DNA of 64,000 nt from Variovorax paradoxus (GTDB lineage: Bacteria > Pseudomonadota > Gammaproteobacteria > Burkholderiales > Burkholderiaceae_C). The stretch spans positions 303,501 to 367,500 of the forward strand of contig NZ_CP102931.1 in the NCBI RefSeq assembly GCF_024734665.1, written 5' to 3'. The first letter of the stretch is position 1; the number at the start of each line of letters is the position of its first letter. The translations under genes and the position numbers were made by a program. A model generated the notes under the pieces. The model was not told the origin of the DNA, did not search any database, and saw only the letters and a program-made list of their open reading frames with translations. Positions 16,501-26,700 of this stretch are shown here, in pieces.

Positions 16501-19500
16501 TCAGCTGCCGGCCCACACGTCCAGCACGTAGCGCTGGTCGGCAATCATCTTGTCCATCCACGCCGTGCTGTCGTGCCCATGCTCGCGCGCCAGATCGCTC
16601 AGCGTGCGCCGCACGTCGGGCTCCATGCGCGAGCCGTCGCCGCACACGTAGACCACCGCGCCGGCCTCCAGCAGCTTCCACACTTCGGCGGCCTGCTCGC
16701 GGATCAGGTCCTGCACATAGACCTTGCGCTCGCCCGCGCGCGAGAACGCGGTGTGCAGTTTCATCACGCCGCGGTGCGCCCAGGCCTGGAGTTCGTCGGC
16801 GTAGATGAAGTCCTGCTCGGGATGGCGGCATCCGAAGAACAGCAGCGCCTCGCCGAGCGCGTTGCCTGCCTCGATCTGCGCCGCGCGCTCCTGCAGGAAC
16901 CCACGGAACGGTGCGAGGCCCGTGCCTGGGCCGACCATGATGAGCGGTCGGCTCGCATCGTCCGGCAGCCGGAAGCCTTCGGCCGTGGTCTCGCGCACCA
17001 CGCCGTGCACCGTGTCGCCGGCCTCTGCGCGCGCCAGGAAGTTGGAGCACACGCCCTCGAAAGTACCGATGCCCGACTTGGCCGGGCCGCTCACCACACC
17101 CACCGTCACGCTGCACTTGCCCGGCGTCATCGTCGGCGACGAAGAGATCGAGTAGTAGCGCGGCGACAGCGGCGACAGCATTTCGAGAAACACAGCGAAC
17201 GGCACCTGGCAGGCGCGGTGCTCTTCCAGCAGGTCGAGCAGCGACTTGCGCTTGTGGAGCACGTCGGCCTTGTATGCGGCCTGCGAAGCCTCGTCGCTGC
17301 CCGACAGCGCCGCGAGCCTGGGCTTGGTGAACGGGCACTCGGTGTAGGCCGCGAGCGTGGCGATCTGCTTGCGCGTGGCCACGTCCTGCAGCTCGACGTA
17401 GTCGCCCAGCAGGCGGTCGACCGCAATCACCTGCTCCACTGGCAGCGCTGCCTTGCGGCCCGCGCCAGCATGCAGGCGCACGTGGGCCGTGCGATCGAAG
17501 CCGAAGCGCGCCATCGCGCGTTCGACCTGCGCCGGGCTGTTGCGCGGCACCACGCTCAGGTGGTCGCCGGCGCGGTAGATCAGGCCCTCGGGCAGCATCA
17601 GCTCGACGTGGCGCGTGGAGCGGCCGGCTTCTCCGTTGCCTCCGCTTTGCAGCTCGCGGTTCTCGATCACCCGCAGCGCCACCGCGCCCAGCGCATCGAC
17701 GATCGCGTTCTTCTGCGGCGGCGGCAGCTCTTCGAGCGTGTAGAGCGGTTCGCTCTGCACGGGCGTGTCGGCGCCGGTCTTGATGTCGAAGGCCTTCACC
17801 AGCTCGGGCCAGAGCGCGTCGCTCCAGTCCTGGAAGGCGCCGTCCATGTCCTCGCGCGCATCGCCTTCGCCGCGCGGATGCACGCGCGTGGCGCCCAGTG
17901 CTTCGAGCCGCTCGTCGATGCGGCGCGGCACGGCCTGGTAGGTGGCGGCCCAGTCGGTGTTGCCGCAGCCGAACACGCTGAAGCGCACGCCGTTGAGCGA
18001 ATCGTCGGCCTTGTCGAGCCAGCGATGGAACTCGGCCGCGTTGTCGGGCGCCACGCCGTTGTACGAGGCGCAGACGATGGCCACCGCGCCGTTGGCAGGC
18101 AGCCGCTCGGCATAGTCGTCGAGCGAGGCCAGCTGCGTGGAGAAGCCGCGCATCTCGCCGGCCTCGGCGAGTTGGCGCGCAAGGTCTTCGGCCGTGCCGA
18201 GGTTGGAGCCCTGCAGCACCAGCAGCGAGGTGCCATGGCGTGCTGTCTGGGGTTTGCGCGCGGCAGCTTGCACGGGCTGCACGGGGGCTGCGGCCGCGTC
18301 GGTCATGTTGCCGCGCGGACGCGAAGCCGGGTCGCGCAGCAGCGCCTTGATCTTGAAGTTCTCGGGCTTGATCGTCAGCGCTTCCTTGATCTTCAGCTTG
18401 TAGCCCGTGTGGTCCACGAGGTTGAAGCGCTGCAGGATCATCCCCAGCGTGAGCACCGCCTCCTGCAGCGCAAACTGCCGCCCGATGCAGGCGCGCTGCC
18501 CGTTGCCGAAGGGCTTGAATGCGTTCACCGGCCGCTCGCGCTCGGCCTCGCGCGTGAAGTTGTCGGGGTTGAACTGGTCGGCATCCTCGCCCCAGATGCC
18601 CTTGTCACGATGCAGCGCCAGCGCATGCATGATGATCATGTTGTTCTTCTTGATCGTGTACTGGCCGCCGATCTTCGTGTCTTCCTTGGCGCGCATCGAG
18701 ATCGCGGGCGCGGTCGGGTACAGGCGCAGCGATTCCTTCAGCACCTGCATCACGTACTGCAGGCGGTTGACCTGCGCGTAGGTGGGCTTCTGCGTGGTGT
18801 CGGGGCCGAACACGTTGTCGACCTCGGCCTGCGCCTTGGCCATGGCCTCGGGACTGTTCAGCAGGAAGTAGATGGCAAAGGACAGCAGGCCGCTGGTGGT
18901 TTCATGCCCCGCGATGAGAAATTCGATGCACTCGTCGCGGATCATCTTGTCGGTGAGCTGCTCGCCGCTCTTCTTGTCCACGCCCGCGATCATGTAGCTC
19001 AGCAGGTCGGGCTTGGTGGCGATGTCGGCGCCGCTCGTGCGCCGCTCTTCGATGATGTCTTCCACCATCTTGTGCATGTAGCGGATGTCCTTGCGCTGCT
19101 GCGTGAGCTCCTTCTTCAGCATCAGCTCTTCGAGCGGCAGGCCGCGGCGGTTCTGCACCGTCTCCAGCGTGCGCACCATCGCATCGACGAAGGGATGAAA
19201 GCCCTCGCGGTAGAACGAGTTGAAGCGATAGCCGAAGCCGCACAGGCCTATGGTGTCGAGCGTGAGCGCGGTCATGTCGCGCACCACGTCCACCTCTTCG
19301 TCGAAGTTCAGGCGCTCCCACTTGGTGACCAGCTGCCCCGCGATGTCCAGCATCATCGGGTGATAGGCCTGCATCGCGCGCTGGCTGAAGTTGGCCAGCA
19401 GGATGTTGTGCGGCTTCGACCAGGTCTCCTCGTGCGTGTCCGAAGTGAAGAGCCCGTGCGAGGCGGCGCGCAGCCGTCGCAATGCACCGCGCGTGCTCTT

Positions 19501-19719
19501 GTCGAAGCGCGGCTCCTCGCAGAGTTCGTCGACCAGCGCGGGCGACGACACCACGATCACCGGCATGCCCGGCATGTCCAGCCAGTAGATACCACCGAGG
19601 TCTTGCGCGATCTTCCACATGTCGAGCACGGGAGAGTCGGACCCGATCGACAGCAGATTCCCGACGAAGGGTTTCTTCGCCGGATGCGGGATCGGGTAGA
19701 GCGAGTTTTTGCCTGCCAT
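16501..19719 (-). CDS. Self-sufficient cytochrome P450 / NADPH-P450 reductase fusion (CYP102 family)
   Basis: A 1,072-residue fusion with the order of P450 BM3. P450 domain: oxygen-binding I-helix AGHETTSG (270-277), K-helix ExxR in KESLR (328-332), and heme loop FGNGQRACIG with Cys411. Reductase: flavodoxin FMN site QGSNLGTAED (503-512), FAD site RYYSISSSP (854-862) and NADPH site GPGTGLAPFRGF (930-941). CYP102 enzymes hydroxylate medium- to long-chain fatty acids at subterminal positions in the cytosol without partner proteins. Length and domain order are normal. The gene stands alone, so the natural substrate is not given by context. Confidence 0.96.
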   Translation of the reverse strand: MAGKNSLYPIPHPAKKPFVGNLLSIGSDSPVLDMWKIAQDLGGIYWLDMPGMPVIVVSSPALVDELCEEPRFDKSTRGALRRLRAASHGLFTSDTHEETWSKPHNILLANFSQRAMQAYHPMMLDIAGQLVTKWERLNFDEEVDVVRDMTALTLDTIGLCGFGYRFNSFYREGFHPFVDAMVRTLETVQNRRGLPLEELMLKKELTQQRKDIRYMHKMVEDIIEERRTSGADIATKPDLLSYMIAGVDKKSGEQLTDKMIRDECIEFLIAGHETTSGLLSFAIYFLLNSPEAMAKAQAEVDNVFGPDTTQKPTYAQVNRLQYVMQVLKESLRLYPTAPAISMRAKEDTKIGGQYTIKKNNMIIMHALALHRDKGIWGEDADQFNPDNFTREAERERPVNAFKPFGNGQRACIGRQFALQEAVLTLGMILQRFNLVDHTGYKLKIKEALTIKPENFKIKALLRDPASRPRGNMTDAAAAPVQPVQAAARKPQTARHGTSLLVLQGSNLGTAEDLARQLAEAGEMRGFSTQLASLDDYAERLPANGAVAIVCASYNGVAPDNAAEFHRWLDKADDSLNGVRFSVFGCGNTDWAATYQAVPRRIDERLEALGATRVHPRGEGDAREDMDGAFQDWSDALWPELVKAFDIKTGADTPVQSEPLYTLEELPPPQKNAIVDALGAVALRVIENRELQSGGNGEAGRSTRHVELMLPEGLIYRAGDHLSVVPRNSPAQVERAMARFGFDRTAHVRLHAGAGRKAALPVEQVIAVDRLLGDYVELQDVATRKQIATLAAYTECPFTKPRLAALSGSDEASQAAYKADVLHKRKSLLDLLEEHRACQVPFAVFLEMLSPLSPRYYSISSSPTMTPGKCSVTVGVVSGPAKSGIGTFEGVCSNFLARAEAGDTVHGVVRETTAEGFRLPDDASRPLIMVGPGTGLAPFRGFLQERAAQIEAGNALGEALLFFGCRHPEQDFIYADELQAWAHRGVMKLHTAFSRAGERKVYVQDLIREQAAEVWKLLEAGAVVYVCGDGSRMEPDVRRTLSDLAREHGHDSTAWMDKMIADQRYVLDVWAGS

Positions 19720-19845
19720 GGTCTTGTTGTGCCTTTGGAATGGACCCGCCTCTGATATCCGGGGTGTAACAACCGGAGTATCCCGATGGCATGGGGGGCA
19801 GGCAGGACGGGGTTTCCCTTAGGCTGGGGAGTTCATTCAGGGCGA

Positions 19846-19939
19846 GCTCACACCGACGGGGTGCCTTGCTCCGCGAATGTCCCCCGGCCTGCGGCCTCCT
19901 CCTTTATTTCGCTGCGCAAGGCACCCCATCGGCGTGAGC
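19846..19939. repeat. Palindromic element, unit 1
   Basis: A 94-base element. A 24-base arm (19846-19869) and its inverted partner (19916-19939) match at 22 of 24 positions. They flank a 46-base core (19870-19915). The core is nearly the reverse complement of the core of unit 2, with a few gaps. Both stem mismatches become G-T wobbles when the element is read on the minus strand. No gene overlaps it. Confidence 0.8.
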
Positions 19940-19989
19940 GTTGGGCAGAGCGGTGGTTCATCGCGAGATCACCAGCAGCGTGCCCCGGT

Positions 19990-20079
19990 GCGAAGAGCAC
20001 CGGGTGCTCCCCGCAGCGAAATAAAGGAGGAGCCGAAGGCGGGGGACATTCGCGGAGGGGAGTACCCGGTGTTCTTCGC
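19990..20079. repeat. Palindromic element, unit 2
   Basis: A 90-base element in the opposite orientation to unit 1. Arms at 19990-20012 and 20057-20079 match at 21 or more of 23 positions, and their mismatches are G-T wobbles on the plus strand. They flank a 44-base core at 20013-20056 that contains GCAGCGAAATAAAGGAGGAG and GGGGGACATTCGCGGA. The stem sequence differs from that of unit 1, while pairing is kept. The whole stretch 19720-20101 has no supported gene. Confidence 0.8.
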
Positions 20080-20101
20080 ATGCACCCTGAAAGTCAGAGA
20101 G

Positions 20102-21361
20102 TCAGGGCCGAACCATCTTGCACTCAGTCCCCTGCGCCAGCTCGTTCCCGGTATAGACCGCGTCAGTGCGAAAGCCGTAGTTGGTGCCTTCCCAGCCCGT
20201 CTTCACGGTCTTGCCATCCACCGGCACGATGGTGTTGACCACCTGCGGCAGCAGCAACTGGTGGTCTTCGGCACGCATACGTACCGGCCCCACCACCGAG
20301 TCGAACGTCAGGTCTTCGAGCGCCCGCGCCACCTTGATGGTGTCGGCGCTGCCGGCCTTGTTGATGGCCGCGGCCAGCAGGCGCGGCGTCATGTCGATGC
20401 GCGGCGCGAGGAAGTCCTTGCCCGTCTTGGCCTTGTAGGCCTTGGCCAGCGCGTCGACCTTCGGCGTGTCAGCCTCGCCCGGGTGCCATTCGGCCACCCA
20501 GGTCAGCTGCCCCAGCTTCGCCTGCGACACCGCAGTGACCGTGCCCGGCACCGAGCCCGCGCTGTGGTTGAAGTAACGCAGGTTGTAGCCCGCGTCGCCC
20601 GCTGCCTTCAGCAGCAGCGTCATGTCCTGGCCCCAGTTGCCGGTAATGACCGAATCGGCCCCGCTCTGCTTCACGTTGGCGATGTACGGCGCGAAGTCTT
20701 TCACGCGGCCGATGGGGTGCAGCGCCTCGCCCACGAACTGGATGTCCGGCCGCGCCAGGCCCACCAGCTGGCGGCCATAGCTGGCCCACTGCTTGCCGTG
20801 CGCGTAGTCCTGGTTCAGCAGATAGACCTTCTTCACATCAGGAGTCTTCTTGATGTAATTGGCCAGCGCCTTCATCTTCATCGCCGTGTTGGCCTCGGTC
20901 TGGAAGTGCCAGAAGCTGCAGCCCTTGCCCGTCATCTCGGGGTCGATGGAGGAATGGTTCAGCACGATCAGCTCCTTGCCCGGGTTGCGCTGGTTCCAGC
21001 GCGCCACCGACTGCACCAGCGCCGTGACCACCGACGAGCCCGAACCACCGGTGACGATGGCTTTCGCACCCTGGTCGATCGCCGCCTGCAGCGCGCTCTG
21101 GCTCTCCTGCGCCGAGAGCTTGCTGTCGAACTGCAGCAGCTGGAGCTTGGTGCCGCCGAGCACGCCGCCCTTGGCGTTGATGTCCTCGATGGCGTACGGC
21201 GTGTGCATCAGCATCAGCTCGCCGACGTTGGCAAAGGGGCCGGAGAGCGGATCGATGTAGGCGATCTTGTAGGTCTGCTGTGCTTGCGCGTGCGCGGCGC
21301 CGGCAGTGGCCAGCAGGCAGGCAAGGGCGATCCGCGCCAATGGCGCCTTCTTCAACTTCAT
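20102..21361 (-). CDS. ABC transporter periplasmic substrate-binding protein (LivJ type)
   Basis: A 419-residue type-1 solute-binding protein. It starts with a classic signal peptide (MKLKKAPLARIALACLLATAG, cleavage near AHAQA) and then YKIAYIDPLSGPFANVGE, the N-terminal motif of branched-chain amino acid/amide receptors. The ATG at 21361 has a GGAG site. It would deliver a carboxylate, amide or amino-acid ligand to an ABC permease encoded elsewhere. It lies downstream of a TetR gene on the same strand and opposite an acyl-CoA ligase, so the ligand may be the acid activated by that ligase (inference). Confidence 0.88.
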   Translation of the reverse strand: MKLKKAPLARIALACLLATAGAAHAQAQQTYKIAYIDPLSGPFANVGELMLMHTPYAIEDINAKGGVLGGTKLQLLQFDSKLSAQESQSALQAAIDQGAKAIVTGGSGSSVVTALVQSVARWNQRNPGKELIVLNHSSIDPEMTGKGCSFWHFQTEANTAMKMKALANYIKKTPDVKKVYLLNQDYAHGKQWASYGRQLVGLARPDIQFVGEALHPIGRVKDFAPYIANVKQSGADSVITGNWGQDMTLLLKAAGDAGYNLRYFNHSAGSVPGTVTAVSQAKLGQLTWVAEWHPGEADTPKVDALAKAYKAKTGKDFLAPRIDMTPRLLAAAINKAGSADTIKVARALEDLTFDSVVGPVRMRAEDHQLLLPQVVNTIVPVDGKTVKTGWEGTNYGFRTDAVYTGNELAQGTECKMVRP

Positions 21362-21387
21362 GGTTTGTCTCCGGGGTGGTTGTCTTG

Positions 21388-22077
21388 TCAGTTCTTCGCT
21401 TGCAGTCCGATCACGCGGCTGGCCAGCTTCGTGAGCTCGGCCACCACCTCGTCGGGCGACAGGCGCCCGCCCGGGCGGTACCAGCTGTACAGGAAGCCCG
21501 GCAAACTGCACGCCGCGAGCGCGGTGATCTTGGTTTCCGCAAAGTCGAGATCGCCATCACGCCGCGCTTCTTCGAGCAGCGGGCACAGCAGGTCGTAGAA
21601 GTGATGCGCGAGCTTCTTCTGCGCGGCGATGTACTCGGGCCGGTACACCTGCGGCTCGCGGTAGGGGAAGAAGGCGACGGGGTGATGCGTGATGGTCGCG
21701 CGAATCAGCCGCTCGATGCCTTCGAGCACCTTCTCGCTCGCGCGGCGCGGGTCGGTGGCCGCGAAGTCGAGCGCGGTGAAGCAGTCGACCGCGGGGCGCC
21801 ACGACAGCGTTTCGAAGATCTCCTGCTTGTCGCGGAAGTAGTAGTACACGAAGGGCTTGGTCACGCCCAGTGCGCGCACGATCTGCGCCATGGTGGTGTT
21901 CGCGTAGCCCTGTGCCGCAAAGAGTTGCGCGGCCGCCTGCAGGATGCGCTCGCGCTGCAGGTCGGTGCCCTGCGTGGCTGCGCGCTGTCGGCCCGTGCCC
22001 TGGGGCAGGTGCGGCTGCGCCGTCGTGTCGCTCTGGTCCCCAGAGGGTTTGTGCCGTGTCGCGGAAGTTATACCCAT
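21388..22077 (-). CDS. TetR-family transcriptional regulator
   Basis: A 229-residue regulator with the TetR DNA-binding region RERILQAAAQLFAAQGYANT followed by MAQIVRALGVTKPFVYYYF (about residues 42-80) and a helical ligand domain. I chose MGITSATRHK as start. The ATG lies in the perfect 12-base palindrome TACCCATGGGTA, a possible operator. It is transcribed away from the acyl-CoA ligase gene, with 85 bases between the starts, and probably represses the ligase/carboxylase genes and its own operon with the receptor gene. Confidence 0.85.
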   Translation of the reverse strand: MGITSATRHKPSGDQSDTTAQPHLPQGTGRQRAATQGTDLQRERILQAAAQLFAAQGYANTTMAQIVRALGVTKPFVYYYFRDKQEIFETLSWRPAVDCFTALDFAATDPRRASEKVLEGIERLIRATITHHPVAFFPYREPQVYRPEYIAAQKKLAHHFYDLLCPLLEEARRDGDLDFAETKITALAACSLPGFLYSWYRPGGRLSPDEVVAELTKLASRVIGLQAKN

Positions 22078-22104
22078 GGGTAGGATTGTTCGTGCACCAT
22101 GCAC
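22071..22104. promoter_or_regulatory. Palindromes in the TetR/acyl-CoA ligase divergent region
   Basis: TACCCATGGGTA (22071-22082) is a perfect palindrome that includes the TetR start codon. GTGCACCATGCAC (22092-22104) has five-base arms around a three-base centre. Both are suited to a dimeric TetR protein, but operator function is inferred only from position. Confidence 0.4.
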
Positions 22105-22162
22105 CATTGGCAAGCGCCTGCCCGGTGCAGGCGGCTATCGATAACCCTGAGAAAGTGACGCC

Positions 22163-23788
22163 ATGGAGACATTGCCCAACCGCCCGCAGCAGCCGCTGCA
22201 CGAGTACCTGCGCACCCACGCACGCGAGCGTGGCGGAAGCACCGCCTGCCTCTGGTACGGCCACGCAATGAGCTGGGCCGAACTCGACCGCGCCAGCGAC
22301 GCCTTCGCGGCGCGCCTGCAGGCACTGGGCGTGAAGAAGGGCGAGCCCGTGGTGCTCTTTCTCAACAACTGTCCGCAGTACCTGGTCGCCCACTTCGGCA
22401 TCCAGAAGATCGGGGCCATCGTCTGCCCGAGCGGTCCGCTCAACAAGGAGCACGAGCTGGCCTACCAGGTCAACGACCTGAAGGCGCGCGTGATCGTCGC
22501 GGCCGCACCGCTGCTGCCGGTGGTGCGCAAGGTGCAGCCGGAGAGCGCGCTCGAACATGTGTTCGTGGTGCACTACGCCGACCTGCTGCCCGACCCGTCG
22601 TCGCTCGACCTGCCGGCCGAACTGGCCGCAGAGCGCAAGGCCGAACGCAGCGTGCCCGAAGGCTACGAAGACTTCCTGGCCGTGATGCGTGGCAACGCCA
22701 AGCCGCAGCCCGTGGCCATCGACATGGACGACGTGGCGCTCATGACCTACACGTCGGGCACCACAGGCCTGCCCAAGGGCGCGATGCTGAGCTACGGCAA
22801 TGCGCTCTTCAAGACGCGCGCCGCGGCCGACTGCAACGGCGTGGGGCCGGGCGACGTGCTGCTGTCCATCGCGCCGCTGTATCACATTGCCGGCATGCTG
22901 ATGGGTGTCAACGTGCCGGTGCTGACCGGTGCGGCTTCGGTGCTGTTGCACCGTTTCGACCCACGCGCCGTGCTGCAGGCCATTGCCGCCTACAAGGTGA
23001 GCTGGTGGTACAGCATCGCGCCGATGAACGTGGCCTGCATGCAGGTAAGCGACATCGCAAGCTTCGACTTGAGCAGCCTGAAGATGAATCCGGTGACCAG
23101 CTTCGGCATCACCTTCACCGAGCCGCTGGCGCAGCAATGGCGCACGCACGCACCGAACTGCACTTCATTCGAGGCCGCCTACGGCCTGAGCGAAACCCAC
23201 ACCTGCGACACCTACACACCGCACCACGCGCCGCGCTGGGGCACGCAGGGCATCGCAGTGCCGGGCGTGACCATCCGCATCGTCAATCCCGACGTGGAGG
23301 GCGACACGCAGGCTGACATGCCGGTGGGCGAGGTCGGCGAGATCGTGCTCACCAGCCCGGGCACCTTCAAGGGCTACTGGAACAAGCCCGAAGCCACTGC
23401 TGCCACGCTGCGCAATGGCTGGGTGCACACCGGCGACATGGGCAAGCTCGATGCCGACGGGTATCTCACCTTCATCGGCCGCTTCAAGGAAATGATCAAG
23501 GTCTCGGGCTACAGCGTGTTCCCCGAAGAGGTCGAAACCATCCTCATCAAGCACCCGGCAGTGGCGCAGGCGGCCGTCATCGCGCAGCCCGATGCAGAGA
23601 AGGGCGAGGTCGTGAAGGCATTCATCGTGCGCAAGCCAGGTGCCGGGCTCGATGCCGACGCCCTCATCGCCTGGGCGCGCGACAACATGGCGAGCTACAA
23701 GGCGCCGCGCGCCGTGAGTTTCATCGATGCATTGCCAACGACCGGCGCGGGCAAGGTGCTGCGCCGTTTGCTCAAAGACAAAAGCTGA
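22163..23788 (+). CDS. Acyl-CoA synthetase (AMP-dependent ligase)
   Basis: A 541-residue ANL-superfamily enzyme that activates a carboxylic acid to its CoA thioester through an acyl-adenylate. The P-loop motif TYTSGTTGLPKGAM lies near residues 193-206, and further motifs are YGLSETHTCDTY and WVHTGDMGKLDADGY. The KVLRRLL near the C-terminus supplies the conserved catalytic lysine. Substrate chain length cannot be read. A biotin-dependent carboxylase gene follows 10 bases downstream, so the CoA ester is probably carboxylated next. Confidence 0.9.
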   Translation: METLPNRPQQPLHEYLRTHARERGGSTACLWYGHAMSWAELDRASDAFAARLQALGVKKGEPVVLFLNNCPQYLVAHFGIQKIGAIVCPSGPLNKEHELAYQVNDLKARVIVAAAPLLPVVRKVQPESALEHVFVVHYADLLPDPSSLDLPAELAAERKAERSVPEGYEDFLAVMRGNAKPQPVAIDMDDVALMTYTSGTTGLPKGAMLSYGNALFKTRAAADCNGVGPGDVLLSIAPLYHIAGMLMGVNVPVLTGAASVLLHRFDPRAVLQAIAAYKVSWWYSIAPMNVACMQVSDIASFDLSSLKMNPVTSFGITFTEPLAQQWRTHAPNCTSFEAAYGLSETHTCDTYTPHHAPRWGTQGIAVPGVTIRIVNPDVEGDTQADMPVGEVGEIVLTSPGTFKGYWNKPEATAATLRNGWVHTGDMGKLDADGYLTFIGRFKEMIKVSGYSVFPEEVETILIKHPAVAQAAVIAQPDAEKGEVVKAFIVRKPGAGLDADALIAWARDNMASYKAPRAVSFIDALPTTGAGKVLRRLLKDKS

Positions 23789-23798
23789 GAGGTCCCGC

Positions 23799-26700
23799 TT
23801 GTTGTTCTCCAAAGTTCTGATTGCCAACCGCGGCGAGATCGCCGTGCGTCTGGTGCGCGCGCTGCGCGACCTGGGCATCGCCAGCGTGGCGGTGCATGCG
23901 CGCGACGATGCGGCGGCGCTGCATGTGCAGCTGGCCGACACAGCAGTCGCGCTCGATGCGACCGGGCCTTCCGCGTATCTCGATGTCGCGGCGCTGATCG
24001 CGGTGGCCAAGGCACAGGGCTGCGATGCGGTGCATCCCGGCTACGGCTTTCTCAGCGAGCGCGCCGATTTCGCACAAGCCTGCGCGGATGCCGGCCTTGT
24101 CTTCATCGGCCCCACGCCAGAGCAACTTGGCCTGTTCGGCGACAAGGCGCGCGCACGCGCACTGGCCGCGCAATGCGACGTGCCTGTGATGCCCGGCAGC
24201 GTGGGCGCAGTGACGCTCGCGCAGGCACAGGCCTTCTTCGCCGAGCAGCATGCAAAGGGCGCGGACGTGATGGTCAAGGCCATCGGCGGCGGTGGCGGGC
24301 GCGGCATGCGCGCGGTGCTGAACGCTGAAGAACTGCCCGAGGCGCATGCGCGCTGCATGTCCGAAGCCAAGGCCGCCTTCGGCATCGAAGGCGTGTATGT
24401 CGAGCGGCTGATGCGCAATGCGCGGCACATCGAAGTGCAGGTGCTGGGTGACGGCCACGCCGTGGCCAGCCTCGGCGAGCGCGAATGCACGCTGCAGCGG
24501 CGCTTTCAGAAACTGGTGGAGATCGCGCCGAGCCCTTCGCTGCCCGAGGCCCTGCGCGCACAGGTCACGCAAGCTGCGCTGCGCATGGCGAAGACGGTGA
24601 GCTATCGCGGCCTCGGCACCTTCGAATTTCTGGTCGATGCGGCATCGACGACGCTGCCCTTCGTCTTCATCGAGGCGAACCCGCGCCTGCAGGTCGAGCA
24701 CACGGTGACGGAAGCTGTGACGGGGCTGGATCTCGTGCAGTTGCAGATCGCCGTGGCAGCGGGGCAGTCGCTGGGCGAACTTGGTGTTGAGCCCGATTGC
24801 ACCGCGCCGCAGCGCGGCTTCGCGGTGCAGTGGCGCATCAACGCGGAGACGCTCGATGCGCAAGGAAACGCGCGGCCTTCGGGCGGCACGCTCGCGCGCT
24901 TCGACCTGCCGGCCGGCCCCGGCGTGCGCGTGGACACGCACGGCTACGCGGGCCTCGCGCCTTCGCCGCATTACGACACGCTGCTCGCCAAGCTCATCGT
25001 GCACTCGCCCTCGCCGCGCTTCGAAGACGCCCTGCGCCGTTCGCTGCGCGCGCTGGACGAATGCCACATCGACGGCATCGCCACGAACCTTTCGCTGCTG
25101 CGCGCCATCGCGGCGCGGCCCGAGTTTGCGACGCAGGCGGTGCACACGCGCTTCGTGGAGGCACATCTGGGCGATCTGCTCGCGGCTGCTGCGGTGCTGG
25201 AGAAGCATGCAAAGAAGACGGTGGCGACACCCGCAGCGCAAGCGGTCGTCGCCGATGACGAATCGGACGAGCTCACCGTCAAGGCCCCGATGCCCGCCCG
25301 CCTCGTGCAGTTCGAAGTCGCCGTCGGCGACGTGCTGCCCGCAGGCGCGCAACTCGGCGTGCTCGAAGCCATGAAGATGGAGCACCTGCTGCACGCGCCG
25401 GTGGCTGGCCGCGTAGTCGCGCTGCTGGCCGAGCCCGGTGACTATCTGGTCGAAGGCCAGTCGCTGGTGCAACTGGAAGCCGTCGACGCGCAAGCCGTGC
25501 AAGCCGAGGCAAGCGCAGAGCACGATCTCGATGCGGTCCGCCCCGATCTGCAGAAGGTCATTGACCGCCACGCGCCCACGCTCGACGCGAATCGCAAGGC
25601 CGCCGTCGACAAGCGGCACGCACAAGGCGGCCGCACCGCGCGCGAGAACATCGCCGACCTGTGCGACACCGAGTCCGACCCTGGCAACTTCATCGAGTAC
25701 GGCGCACTCGCCATCGCCGCACAAACGCGTCGTCGCACGCTCGAAGACCTGATCGCCAACACGCCCGCGGACGGCATGGTCACGGGCCTGGGCAGCATCA
25801 ACGCGAAGCAGTTCGGCCCCGAGGTGTCGCGCTGCGCCGTGCTGGCCTACGACTACACCGTGCTGGCCGGCACGCAGGGCATGCGCAACCACCACAAGAC
25901 AGACCGGCTGCTGACGGTGGCGCATCAGCTGAAGCTGCCAGTGGTGCTGTTCGCCGAAGGTGGCGGTGGTCGTCCCGGCGATACGGACATGCCGATCGTC
26001 GCGGGCCTGAACAATCACACCTTCAGCCAGTTCGCGGCGCTGTCGGGCAAGGTGCCCGTGGTGGGCATCGTGCACGGACGATGCTTCGCGGGCAATGCGG
26101 CGCTGCTGGGGTGCGCCGACGTGATCATCGCCACGAAGGGCAGCAACATCGGCATGAGCGGCCCCGCAATGATCGAGGGCGGCGGGCTCGGCACCTTCGC
26201 GCCCGAGCAGATCGGGCCCAGCAGTGTGCAGTCGCGCAACGGCGTGATCGACATCCTGGTGGAAGACGAAGCTGCGGCGGTGGCCGCAGCCAAGCAATAC
26301 CTGTCGTACTTCCAGGGCGCGACCACCGATTGGCAATGCGCCGACCCGCGCACGCTGCGCCACGTGGTTCCCGAAAACCGCCTGCGCGTGTACGACGTGC
26401 GTGCCGCGATGCGCGGCGTGGCCGACACCGGCTCGCTGCTCGAATTGCGCGCGGGTTTCGGCGCGGGCATCGTCACTGCGCTTGCGCGCATCGAGGGCCG
26501 GCCGGTGGGGCTGATGGCCAACAACCCGCATCACCTTGGTGGCGCGATCGATGTGGAAGCAGCCGACAAATCCGCGCGATTCATGCAGCTTTGCAATGCG
26601 CATGGCCTTCCAATTGTTTCGTTGTGCGACACGCCCGGCTTCATGGTCGGGCCCGAAATCGAGGCGCAGGCGCAGGTGCGCCATGTGTGCCGCATGTTCA

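Noticed and set aside
16573..19755. A 1,060-residue plus-strand open frame opposite the P450 gene
   Set aside because: Antisense shadow. The minus-strand gene has every expected P450 and reductase motif, and this frame matches no family.
19786..20238. Short open frames across the palindromic elements
   Set aside because: They run through inverted repeats and lack ribosome sites; they are by-products of GC-rich repeats, as often mis-annotated.
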